From the NCBI RefSeq assembly GCF_000417875.1, contig NW_006920871.1, positions 603,239 through 667,238 on the forward strand: a stretch of DNA of 64,000 nt, given 5' to 3'. The stretch's first letter is position 1, and every line of letters starts with the position of its first letter. The notes below the pieces were generated by a model that saw nothing but the letters and a program-made list of their open reading frames with translations, was not told the origin of the DNA and searched no databases. Position numbers and translations under genes: made by a program. Of this stretch, positions 42,501 to 53,782 are shown piece by piece. The stretch comes from Pseudozyma flocculosa PF-1. Its lineage: Eukaryota > Basidiomycota > Ustilaginomycetes > Ustilaginales > Ustilaginaceae.

Positions 42501-45500
42501 TCTTGACCAGGTCCGAGCTGGTGGTCGGTACACTGCTCTCTTGGGCCGATCGGCTCCTGGCCTACGTATCGGAAGGCGATTTCCTATCCGCGATCGAGCT
42601 GGCCACGCTTTTCTACGAGGATCGGGCCTTGGGATCTGCTGTCGGGTTGCCCTCCGATGCCGTCGACCGCAAAGCCGCCACTGCGCAGAAGCTGAGGGAG
42701 CTGATGGCGGCCTCGGCCGAGTACGCCTTCAGCCCCGATCGCCTGACCGACTCGACCCACGTCACGCCGGACGGCCGCGGCGTCGATCGGACTTCGCTGT
42801 TCGAGGGACTCGCAAGGGTCTGTGCGCGCGCCTGCCTGGCGCTCAAGGACCTCAGCTTCCTCTTCGACACCCTCTACGATCGCTACGAAGACAACGGCAT
42901 CGAGGGCATTTTTGTGGGGCAGATGGAGCAGTTTATCGTCTCGGGTGAGCTGCGCACTTTGCCGATCCCCGTGGTGCAGAGGCTGTTGGCGTTCCGCAAG
43001 AAACAGGGCGAGTATGACTTGGCCGAGACCATCATCTGGCACGTCGACCCCAAGAGCCTCGACCTGGATCAAGCCCTCTCGCTTTGCATCGACCAGCGAC
43101 TCTACGACGCGATGATCTACGTCTACAATGCGGCGCTCGAGGACTTTGTCTCGCCCATCATCGAGCTGCTAGTCCCCCTCAAGAGGATCCTCCAGGTCAG
43201 GCGACGCGTCGTCACCAGGCTCAGACACGCCAAGCTTAGAGACGAATCTGCTGCTCCGGCGGTCGGCCCCGACGAGTGGACACCTGCAGCGCCGCTGCCC
43301 GCCTCGCAGCCCTCTTCCCTGGACCTCGGCTTCGCCGTGTCTGAAGAGGGCGACGAGCAGGAGTTTGAAGATGCCTACAAGACCTTCTCCTACCTCTCGG
43401 TCGTCCTCACCGGCCACCAGTACCCGAGCCAGGAGCCCATCTCCGACGAATCGACGGCCAACATGGCAAAGACGACCATCTACTCGTTTGTCTTTTCCGG
43501 CCGGTGCATGCTGTGGCCTCCCGGTCCCGGGGGCAAGCTAGTGCTGTTCGGCCTGGAGGACGAGGATGGCGGTCAAGAGAGCGGACGGCACGGCCTCGGC
43601 GACGATTCTGGCTCCGAGAAGCCGGCCTCGTCGCGTGAGAAACCCCACGGTTTCCTCAAGGCATCAGAGCCGATCTACCCTTACCTGCGGCTCTTTTTGG
43701 AGTTTGATGCCGAGGCGTTCCTGGATGCGCTCGACCTGGCGTTTGAGGACCCTTTCCTCGACGATGAAGACCTCGTCGGCAAGCGTATAAGCCGTCAGCT
43801 CGTGATCGACATCCTCTTGGAGCTCTCTCGACTGGGGTCCCGACACCAAAGATCGGGCGCACACCGAGGCGCCGCGGACAGCCGCGAGCCAGGCGACCAA
43901 GAGGCAATGGGTCGGACCAGGCAGGTCAGCGAGGCTGACGATGCCCAGCCTGCGCTGCCTCCACTTTCGAGGGCATTTGTCAACATCTTCATTGCTCGCA
44001 ATGCTCCCAAGTACCCGCAATTCGTCAAGCTCGGAAAGGCCGACATTGACCACCTCTTGCGCGCGCTCGCCACGCCTGAGCTCGACGCCGATGACGCTGA
44101 GCACGACGACGCATCGCTGACTGCGACGACGCGCGAAGACCGTCAACTAGCCACCGAATACCTCCTCTCGACCTACAAGCCGGACCATACTGAGCAGAGG
44201 CTCGACGAGTTCGAGCGCGCCGGTTTCTCGCGGATCCTGCAATCCGCCTTCCGGCAGAATGGCCAGTGGGATCGTCTCCTCGCGATGGTGATACGAGATT
44301 CATTCGGCAGTGCGCCTAGCACGGAGGCCGGCGAAGCGGGCGTGGATCTCACCGGCTCGCAAGCGGCCTCGACGCGACGGCAGGCGTTTGCACACATCGA
44401 GGAGATTGTCGTCAAGGCATCGAGATCGTCCAGACGGGCCGAGATCATGCCGCGACTTCATTCCTTGCTCGAAGTCTCGACGGACGCGATGCTCGAGGCG
44501 GATGCATTGCACACAGTCGCCCTGCTGGACCGCTTCTTTCCATCCAAGCACAGCGCAATCATTGGAGCGCTCAAGCAACGGCAAGACGAGGAGACGCTTT
44601 TGCTCTTCCTGCGTTGCTTTTTTGAGCCTATGCAGGTCTTGCAGAGGTCGAACGGGGAGGCAAGGGCGATTCTCCCGGAGGAGAGCAACGGGGAGGCCTC
44701 GAGAGGGGCCCGAAACGGGCAACAACCGCCGTCGCCGGACGACCACGAAGCTGGCATCGGTGGCCAAGGCCATTACGACGAGCTAGTTGCCTTTGCTTCG
44801 CCGGAGCATCTCGACGAGGAAAGCCGAGACCTCTATCTCGAGCTGTTGAGTCGCCACGAACCGGAGGCGATCGTTCGCAACCTCGACCTGCGAGGCCCAC
44901 GCTTCTTTGATCTCGAGGCCACCATCGCTTTTTGTCAGCGCGACCGGATCGGCGCCGGCGATGCGATCCTCTGGTGCCTCGACCGGCTCGGCAGAGCCAA
45001 GGAAGCATTCGACGAGCTCGATGCGATCCTCGCCGGCGCTGCGGCAAGTTTCGGCGAAGTCGTGGCAGCCGACGGGACGGCCGCTGAAGGCTCTCTCTCC
45101 GCCGCAGGCGAAAAGCGCCTGTTGCGTGGCGTCCGCCAGGCGGTCGACATGGCCGTGCGGCTCTGCATCGAGCGCGCCAACGACTTTTCCGGAATGCACG
45201 ACAGCGATGACGAAGATACGCTGCCGCCGAGCCCGAGACAGGGTTCGTCAAAGCCGCAGCCAATCGACGCCGACGAGATCTGGTTCCGCCTGCTGCGCAG
45301 CCTCGTCAAGCTGGTCCACGACGTCGCCGGTCTTTCAACGCCACCTTCCAACGCAGCGTCCACGGAGCCTGCCGGCCCCGCTCAGCGGCGGATCTTGGGC
45401 ATCCTGAACGAAAGCAGAGAGATCGTCCAGGACACGCTCTCGGCTCTGGTCGCATCTACGGCTGCAGAAGCGGTATCGTTCCCGGACCTCTTCCGGCGGT

Positions 45501-46684
45501 TGGTGGGCGAGGACGGCGCCCGGTCCCAAGGCGTGCAGCTCGCCAAATACTACACCGAGGTCCGCGCGGTGCTCGAGGGCATGCTGGGCGCGTACAGGCT
45601 GCGCTCGGACCTGCTCAAGATCACTAACAAGCTCTTTGATCGAGACACGTTCAACGAGTTCCGGCGTATGACGACCCAGCGCAAGCGAGGATGGCGGCCT
45701 GTCAGCGGACAAGCGCGATGCTCGGGCTGTGGACTTGTGACCATCGGATGCAAGCGCGGAGATGCAGCTCAAGGCGACGACGGACGCGCCCACCTCGCCG
45801 TCAACCGAACCGAAAGCATGGCGGAAGCACCTAGCTACTGGAGCAGCCTGCCCGAGAGTGCGCCCATGAGCCGGCGTTCGAGCCGCGACACGGGTGCCGA
45901 GGGCAACCTGCGGCGGCGTGTCTTGCGCAACAACTCATCGAGCAGCTCGCTGGCGGTTCCCCAGACGCCGCTTCGGAGGAGGCCGATGACGCCGTATGAC
46001 GAAAAGGCGGCCCCACTGTCGTCGCCTAGCATCGACAAGGGCAAGGGGGTCGTGCGCAACTCCGAGGGACGGTGGGGCGACGACGACGATGACATCGACG
46101 GCTACTTCTCCGGACCGGCCGCCATGCTCGCCGGGAACGCGTCGGCCAGTCAGAACGGGCCCGCACGCTCGTATGGCATGGCGATGTCGGCGTCGGCGGA
46201 TAGCTTCATGCTGCGCTCTGCGTCTTCATCGTCGAGCCTGTCGCTGCGTATCGACGACGGGCCGACCAAGAGGGAGAGGTCTCAGACCCAATCTCACCTG
46301 CAGGTGTCACCGCCATCAAGGGCGAGGAGCTCTTCTGCCGCTGCATCCGCGTCGGCGGCGTCCGCCACCGACTCTAGCTCGCCTGGCGCGTCGCTGCGGA
46401 GGCAGATGTCGGACGGCGGCTACCGAGCATATGGCGACATCCGGGCTGGCGACCGCTCCACCATCGTCAGCAGCCCCGACCGGGGCGGCCGCAACGACGT
46501 CGACGCACCCGCCAAGCCAGCGAGGGGAGAGTTGCTGTCGATTCCACAGCAGGAACCGGCTGCCGAATCAACACTGACGCCGGCAGGGGCGATGGACGAG
46601 GCGATCGTGGTGCTGCGCAGCGGAACAGTGTACCATGAATCGTGCTGGCACGCGAGGGTCGAAGATGGCATCGACATGGTGTAG
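39583..46684 (+). CDS. VPS8: VPS8, CORVET subunit of unusual length
   Basis: Exon 1 (39583-41131) joins exon 2 (41226-46684) to give 2335 residues; yeast Vps8 is 1274 and human about 1430. The first 480 residues are disordered, with two poly-Asp tracts. A beta-propeller follows (GGLIAIGSADGKTMVFEYSQ, then ALAFSSDHTFLVAGHETGH). The family-diagnostic block is IIWHVDPKSLDLDQALSLC then LYDAMIYVYNAALEDFVSPI. Clathrin-type helical repeats continue to about residue 2000. At the end CSGC (C2015, C2018) and HESC (H2320, C2323) are parts of the RING finger, split by about 300 low-complexity residues. Vps8 binds Rab5/Vps21 on early endosomes and helps CORVET tether membranes. The frame requires the AAAG acceptor ending at 41225 rather than the better-looking CGCAG at 41197, so this junction needs checking. 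Confidence 0.88.
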
Positions 46685-47802
46685 CACGGGCGGTGGAAAG
46701 GGAGATCCCGGTGTATGCCAAACCCACGTTATCTCCACGCGCGCTCTCTCTCTCTCTTGCGTCTGGCGTTGTGCTTCATCTTCCTTGCGCCCGTGCAGCG
46801 AAAGGCATCCAAGCTTCTCGTTACAGGTAGTGCAGAGCATGCATCGAGTGCGCCTGCGCGGATCAACGCAGGCCGAGAGCCTGCCACGGTCAGCCTTGAT
46901 TGTTTTGCTTTGTCGCCGGCGCACCGAAGGTGAGGAGTGGACGGCAAGCAAAGGTCGGGATCGACCTTACCTGAACAGGGCTGCAACCTCAGTCATCCGT
47001 CGAGGCGAAGCCCTGACGGGCACGGACGATGCGGGTGGGGGAATGGCGAGTGGATGTTGAACCTGTCCCGACCCCGAGGGACTGCTGCTTGCTTGCTGGG
47101 TGCGTGCAGGCCGGCGGCGTTGTGTGCGCGCGCGCCTGCATTCGGATCTCGAGGCGTGCGTGCGTGTGCGCCCAGCAGACAGCAGGTTGGCCTCGAGCGG
47201 GAGCAGGCAGGGTCCTGCTTGCCCCCGTCGGTTCGGTCCTTGCAAGTCGTGCTGGTTCGCGGGTAACTACTACCTTTTCCCCGCAATGCAGTCAGCTCCT
47301 CCCCCTTTTGCGTGCTGGGGACAAACACCGCGAAAGAAGGGCGAGATGGAGACAGGGGACGGCGACTGAGGAATGTATGTACACATAGTATGACAAGCAA
47401 GACGGGCGCGGAAACAGAGGGGTAAGCGAGAGGGTCAGGCGGTCAACCAAAAGGGTCGGGGGGGATGGATGTTGTTGTGGGTGGGCACGGAAGACTACAC
47501 TACTCTCTTTCCTCTCCCCGCTCGTTGGTGCTTGCAAGCCCCATGCCTGCCCATCTTGGATCTATCTGAGCCTCCCGGTCCGTCTTTGTCTTCCTTCTTG
47601 TCCTCCATCTTCCTCTGTCGTCACTTGGGACCCATCTCCGCCTTCGCCTTCGTTCGCTCTTCTTAGTAGTGCCACGCTCGACGACGAACACGCTCCTCCA
47701 CCGGCAACGCGCTCGAGCAAAAGCAGCGCCAAGATTGCACCGACATCCGTCCCCGACGCAGCACACTCTTCGCGTTCCTATAGCACGTTTTAGATCGGGA
47801 AA
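46685..47802. other. Intergenic region between VPS8 and the KGQWSAWKA gene
   Basis: A short (CT)n run lies at 46744-46757, just after VPS8. A long pyrimidine-rich stretch at about 47500-47660 is probably the promoter or leader of the next gene. No coding-looking frame is seen. Confidence 0.5.
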
Positions 47803-48534
47803 ATGCCGTCATCCAAGGGAAAACCTACTGATCCCAAGCTAAGGGAGCAGGTCAAGGAAGGTAGGTCACGCCTCCGCCGAGCCGTTCTCGCACCGTCAAG
47901 CGGGAGCGAAGCGCAGAAACGGGATCGACGTTGATCTCCCGTCGACCGTCTCCTTTCTACGGACATACAGAGGTCAAGAACATGGAAAAGGGCGGTGGAA
48001 AGGGACAGTGGTCTGCTTGGAAGGTATGTCGAGCGAACTCTCGCTTTCGCAAAGGCGCCATCGACCGCCGCGCTCGGGGACTCATCATCCCATCCGTCTG
48101 TCGCGCCTGCGCTGCTGTGTCCTCTCTCGCGCTCTGTCCATCGACCGCAGGCCTCGGAGATGTCGAAGCGATACGAAGCCAAGGGAGGTGGATACGAGGA
48201 CCAGGGCGACAACCCCAACGAAGCGTCCAAGGGTGCGCCGAAGCCCAAGAAGGAGGCCGTGGAAAAGGGAGAGCGCAAGGCTCCCGACGCGCCCGTCGGC
48301 GAGAAGAAGAAGCCCGCTTCCAAGGGCAGCGGCGAGAAGCGAAAGGACACTGACAACGAGGACACGGAGAAGAAGGCCGATGATAAGAAGGACGAAGCCG
48401 ATGCCAAGAAGGATGACAAGAAGGCCAACGGGAAGGAGACGGCTGCCCAGCCCAAGGAGAAGAAGCAGAAGAAGGAGGCCAAGGAACCGGCCAAAGGCAC
48501 CCGGACGCAGCCTTCCCGGGGGGTCAAGAAGTAG
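47803..48534 (+). CDS. Small Lys/Glu-rich conserved fungal protein with KGQWSAWKA motif
   Basis: Three exons, 47803-47860, 47971-48023 and 48151-48534, join in exact phase to give 164 residues. The N-terminus is MPSSKGKPTDPKLREQVKEE followed by VKNMEKGGGKGQWSAWKASE and KRYEAKGGGYEDQGDNPNEA. From memory this layout matches a small protein widely present in ascomycetes and basidiomycetes and without an assigned function. The C-terminal 100 residues are almost entirely Lys, Glu, Asp, Ala and Pro and are surely disordered. There is no signal peptide or membrane segment. The two tiny 5' exons carry most of the conserved part and would be lost by single-frame gene calling. A nucleic-acid or ribosome-associated role is possible from the charge alone, but I cannot support it. 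Confidence 0.85.
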
Positions 48535-51289
48535 TTCGTCCGTTCTCCCTCCCTCTACAGGCCTGGCCGCTGGTCTGCTCATCGTGTGTTGCCCAGTATG
48601 CCACGCCATCTCTAGCGTCTGCTTCTTGTCGATCTGGTGTGACGGAGGAGCGCACCCCAGTCCAGTCTTTGTCATTTGGTTATTCTTGCCGCTTCTTTGC
48701 TTCAACCCGAGCGTGCCTGCCGGTGATGCGGAGCGACGACCACCTGGGGATCGCCAAGGGGCCTGGCAATCGGGAGCGAGACTTTGCGGAAAGGGCGCGG
48801 TCGGCCGTTGCGATGTGAACTTGAGACGAGTGCTCGGTCGCAGAGGATTTAGGGTGCCATGGCCAGACCGGACCTCTCTTTGGCGGCGAGGCCATCGGGT
48901 CTCGAGTGCATCCCCCTGGAATGCCTTCAGCGGAGCGCGTTTGGCTGGATTTGAGCTTGAAATTGCCGCCTCGCCTGCGCACGCGCTTTGAGATCTTGCC
49001 ACGGCGATCAACGACTCGATGGATTCTTTAGACTGAGCGAAGCATCGCAGAACCGCTTCGCCTCTTGTTCGAGGCCGAGAGTGGTGCGGTGCGAAACAGA
49101 TTGCTCGCGAGTTGAGGTGCGTTGACGGGCCCCGCGACCTGGCCAATGGCACACCGTTGCATCCATACGGGTACCATGATATGGCATGGCGCGGCGGTGG
49201 CCACCGGGCCCGCCGGCGCAAGCGAGTCGCCTCGTATTCACACGTACGTAGGGATTGGCGGCGTGCGTGCTTCTGGTACGGTCTCGCCTGGTTGATCTGA
49301 TAGGGTCTCCGTTGACCAGCTTCGCTTGGATGGCAAGCTTAAGGAGTCGCGGCCGGTCAGCAGCCACATCGGATAGCGTGCCTGGCTGCTCGCTTAGGAT
49401 CGGAACGAGAGAGGAAGAGCACCGTATCGGCCTACAGCGCATCTCCTACAGGTGTAACTCTTCTCGTCGCCACCAGGCACTTGCGCTGGATATTCTTTGC
49501 ATTGCCGTACGAACACCTTGGGAGTCGAAAGATGCAGAAGGACTCTCCTTTGATCTGACGCAGCCGTGGCCAGTAAGCAGAGTGTCGATGCTGGTCGCTA
49601 CGGCCATTCGCATCGGCAGCCTTCCGGCCAGCTTGGTGAGCCACGAGGCTGCTCGATCTCCACGCACTCCTCAGAGAAGCTGCCACGGTGCCACCACGAG
49701 TACGTGCGTATGTGCAGAGTACAGATCCACGCCAGGCGGGTCTCATCGACATCGCCGTACCTGGCTGCCTGCCCCTCCTTTCCCTTTGGGTGGCTGGTCA
49801 AGAGAGGGGCAGGCTATGTGGCGCGCTGTGCGGCCTTGCCCCTGTGACGGTTGCTGGGTCGCTGGCTCATGCACGTCGAGCTTGCCGACTGCAATGCGCA
49901 TCGAAACGAGGCAGCCGCGGTGGGCTAGGTACCCTACCTAGCCTAGCCTAGCCTGCGATCGGGTCGCCCAGCTGTCGGATGACCAAACGCCACCTGCTCC
50001 AGCTGCTTTTCGACTGCGCATATGTACACACGTACTCGCCGTGAGCGGCTGCCAAGAAGAGCCGGCGACGGTGCTCCTCTGACAGATATCGAGGTGGCGG
50101 AAGTGTTCCGGAGCCAGGAGTCGTTTGTGAGGGAGGAGAAGTCGAGCAGCTTGCACGTAGGTACTCCACGTAGGGGAGAGTGGGTGGTCGCGCAGCCTCG
50201 ACTACGGCGTTCAAGAAAGAGGCCCAAGGTCGAAAGGGCTGTCTTGGGCAATAGGCGCGAGCGAGCAAGACGGGCCTCACCTCAGAGAGGCCGGCGAGGA
50301 GCGGGGTAGGCGGGCTGGCGGGCAAGGAGGCTCAAGACGAAACGCTCTCTCGTGCCCCGGCCGGCGTATCTTAGGATGCCGTGGCCCCCCTTCGAAATCC
50401 GAAAGAGAGGTAGGCCTAGCCTTAGCTTGCATAGCGGCGTGCGTGCAGAGCACCAGAGAGGCAGGCAGGCAGGCCGGCACGCAGGGGAGCGCGAGAGATG
50501 GAGGGGCGAGTCGCTCGATGACGGCGGGTTTTTGGGCGTCGCCTTTGTTTCCCTGTAGGCCGCCTGCCGGCCTGCGCCGGGCTGTTCCTGGGCAAATTGC
50601 TCGGGAGCCTGCCCGATACCCACCCTCCCTCTCTCGCTCGCTCATCTCTCTGCCCTCTGGTGTGCCCCTCCGTACATCTCCTTCTCTCCTTCGACTTGCT
50701 CGTCATCGTCACCACCACCTACGCTGTGAACGCTTCCTGATCCTCGACAAACTCCTCCGTCGCCCTACCTCGTCTCTCTGGCTCGCGACACCGGGAACCT
50801 GCGCCATCGAAGCCCACACGAGCCTATTTGCTGGCGAGCGTGTTGCCAGGGCGTGACCTCAAATTGGCGCCTTGCACTCTACGCCCTCACCGGAACACGC
50901 CCACTCCCACATCTCAACGCCTCGCCGCCTCACTACTCTACTCTCCTCTGGCTACCCATCCCCGATCCTTCTGGCGGAATACATCCGGTCAGAGGCCTAT
51001 TCGACCCCGACGCCGCCTGGTCTCGGAGCGGCACCCGATCCGTTGCCTCGCGCCGGCGCCACGGCATTCATCCGATCTCTGGGACCATTGGCAACGCGCC
51101 ATCCAACGCCATACACTGCTTTCTAGACCAAACGAGTGGCCGATCCGACCCAGCGGCCGCCGCGACCAGAGCCTGGCCGCAGTCCACCTTTGCGTGCCCG
51201 CCCGTGCCCGGTCGCCCGACCGATCGCCCGCCCTCTCTGTCGCCGACTGGTTGCGAGCGCGCCACAACACGCCTTCCACCCGATCCACC
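48535..51289. other. Intergenic 2.75 kb between the KGQWSAWKA gene and the RhoGAP
   Basis: Frames here are short, overlap on both strands and lack motifs. Positions 49927-49953 carry a CTAGC-type tandem next to a palindrome-like CTAGGTACC. The right part from about 50560 is pyrimidine-rich and is likely the RhoGAP promoter and leader. No RNA gene is recognised. Confidence 0.5.
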
Positions 51290-53237
51290 ATGCCAATCCC
51301 ACTCAGCAAGTCCTTTTCCCGGGGACACTCATCCACATACAGCAACAACCAGCCATCCGACGACGTCGCCTCTCCCGTCAGCACAGGACAGCCAAGGTTC
51401 GGCGCCGCCGCCGGCAGCAGCAACCCGCGCTCAAAGATGGCAGCATCCATCTCCTCCGATGACCAGGCCTCCACCAAGGCCAGCCTCCGGGCTTGGTGGT
51501 CTGCCTTTACAAAGACGAGGCTGCCCGGTGCAAAGGACAAGAAGGTCGCAGTCGAACAGAAGGTGTTTGGTGTCCCACTGCGGCAGTCGCTCAAGTACGC
51601 CAGCGTCGCCATCAGCATAGCCGACGACAATGGCCAGCAGTATGTGTGGGGCTACGTACCCGTCATTGTCGCCAAGGTCGGGTTGTACCTCAAGGAGAAT
51701 GGTGAGTGCCTGGCCGTCGGACTTTCCCCCTCGTCCTGCCAGCAGCGTTCGCTTCTGGTCGGCGCACATTGCAGCGTCGTTGGTGAGGCTGTGTACGTGA
51801 CCCCGGCTGACCCACGCATCATTGCCCTGCTCGCTGCACCATCCCTTTTTTTATAGCGACCGAGGTGGAAGGCGTGTTCCGCATCGCTGGCTCGCAAAAG
51901 AGGATGAAGGAGCTGCAGGAGACCTTTGACAGCCCGCCAAGGGTGAGTATCGGCATATATTGCGCAGATGCCTCACTCGCCGCTCTGCACTTGTCTGCGC
52001 ACTGACCCGACAATGCGTCACGTTCATCTGTGGCGCCTCCCCCGCGCTGATCCAGTACGGCAAGTCGGTGGACTGGACCAAATACAGCGTGCACGATGCC
52101 GCAAGCGTCCTGCGCAGGTACCTCAACCACATGCCTGAGCCCATCGTCCCGCTCGACCTTTACACTGAGTTCCGCAACGTGATGGCCAAGGAGCCCTTCG
52201 AAGCCGACGCCGCGGTACGGACGTACCGGTTGCTCATCACGAGCATGCCTCCGGCCAACCAGTATCTCCTACTCTACGTGCTGGATCTGCTCGCCGTCTT
52301 CGCACAGAAGGCCGACAAGAACCTGATGCCGGCGAGCAACCTCGCCGTCCTCTTCCAGCCCGGAATGATCTCGCATCCGTCGCACTTCCAGTCGCCCGTC
52401 GAGCACAAGATTTCGGTCGAGGTGCTCGAGTTCTTGATCCAGCACCAGGATCAGTTTGTGCTCGGCTCGGCGCCGCAGCCTTTCACCGGCCTTCACTCTG
52501 ATGAGCTCACCGCCGTCTCGAAACCTCTGGAAGGCGACGATCTCATCCAGCCGTCAGACTCGGACGAGGACCAGGGTGAGCTGCAGGCCCACGAGGGTGG
52601 CGGTGCCCGCCTGATGCGCAGCCTGACGTCACGCCCGTCCAAGAAGGCCGCGTCGAAGCGTAGAGGCCTCGGTCGGGGCTCGAAGGCGGCCTCGCCCATC
52701 GACGATGGCGCGCTGATGGGCTCTCCCGGCCCTTCGACCAATGGCACGACATCGCAAGATCCTCACGGCGAGGCCGCCGAAGGACTCGGAGCGATTGTCC
52801 CGCTCAAGGGCGCGACTGGCGTGCGGCGTACCAAGACGGCACCCACTCGCAAGGTCGTTGACGGCGCCAATCCGGTCCGTAGGGCGAGGAAGCCGCGAGC
52901 CTCTGCGGGCAATCCGGGCCACGAGGCCGGCTCAGCCTCGTCCGAGCGCAAAGAAGCGCCACCGGCGCCGTCGCTCAAGACCAGCTTTGCGCCGCCCGTA
53001 CCTCCTCCGATGTCGAGAGCCGCTTCCAGCTCCCGCGTCGATACTCAGGGCCTGATGCTGGGTCAGCTTTCGGCACCAGCCTCGGTGGCGATGAGCAAGA
53101 GTAACACGGTTAACGGTCCGGTCGCGCCGTCGGCTGCGGATGGCACCAACACAATTGGCCTTCCTACACCGCCGTCGTCGAAGATCCTTGCAGGAGCCAG
53201 CAACGGAACTGCTGGCACATCGACAGCGACGCCCTGA
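51290..53237 (+). CDS. RhoGAP of the Sac7/Bag7 type
   Basis: Exons 51290-51701, 51857-51942 and 52056-53237 join in frame to give 559 residues. The ATG lies in CCACCATG. The RhoGAP domain spans about residues 90-300: FGVPLRQSLKYASVAISIAD, YVPVIVAKVGLYLKENATEV, then GVFRIAGSQKRMKELQ with the arginine finger R146, RYGKSVDWTKYSVHDAASVL, and NLMPASNLAVLFQPGMI with the supporting Asn. The family speeds GTP hydrolysis by Rho1 and so damps cell-wall integrity signalling and actin control. The segment before the domain is short and Ser-rich. The C-terminal 250 residues are disordered and basic, with KKAASKRRGLGRGSKAA. It lies 28 kb from the Mid2-like sensor, which could act upstream in the same pathway; the distance makes a physical link unlikely. 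Confidence 0.92.
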
Positions 53238-53782
<545 letters not shown>

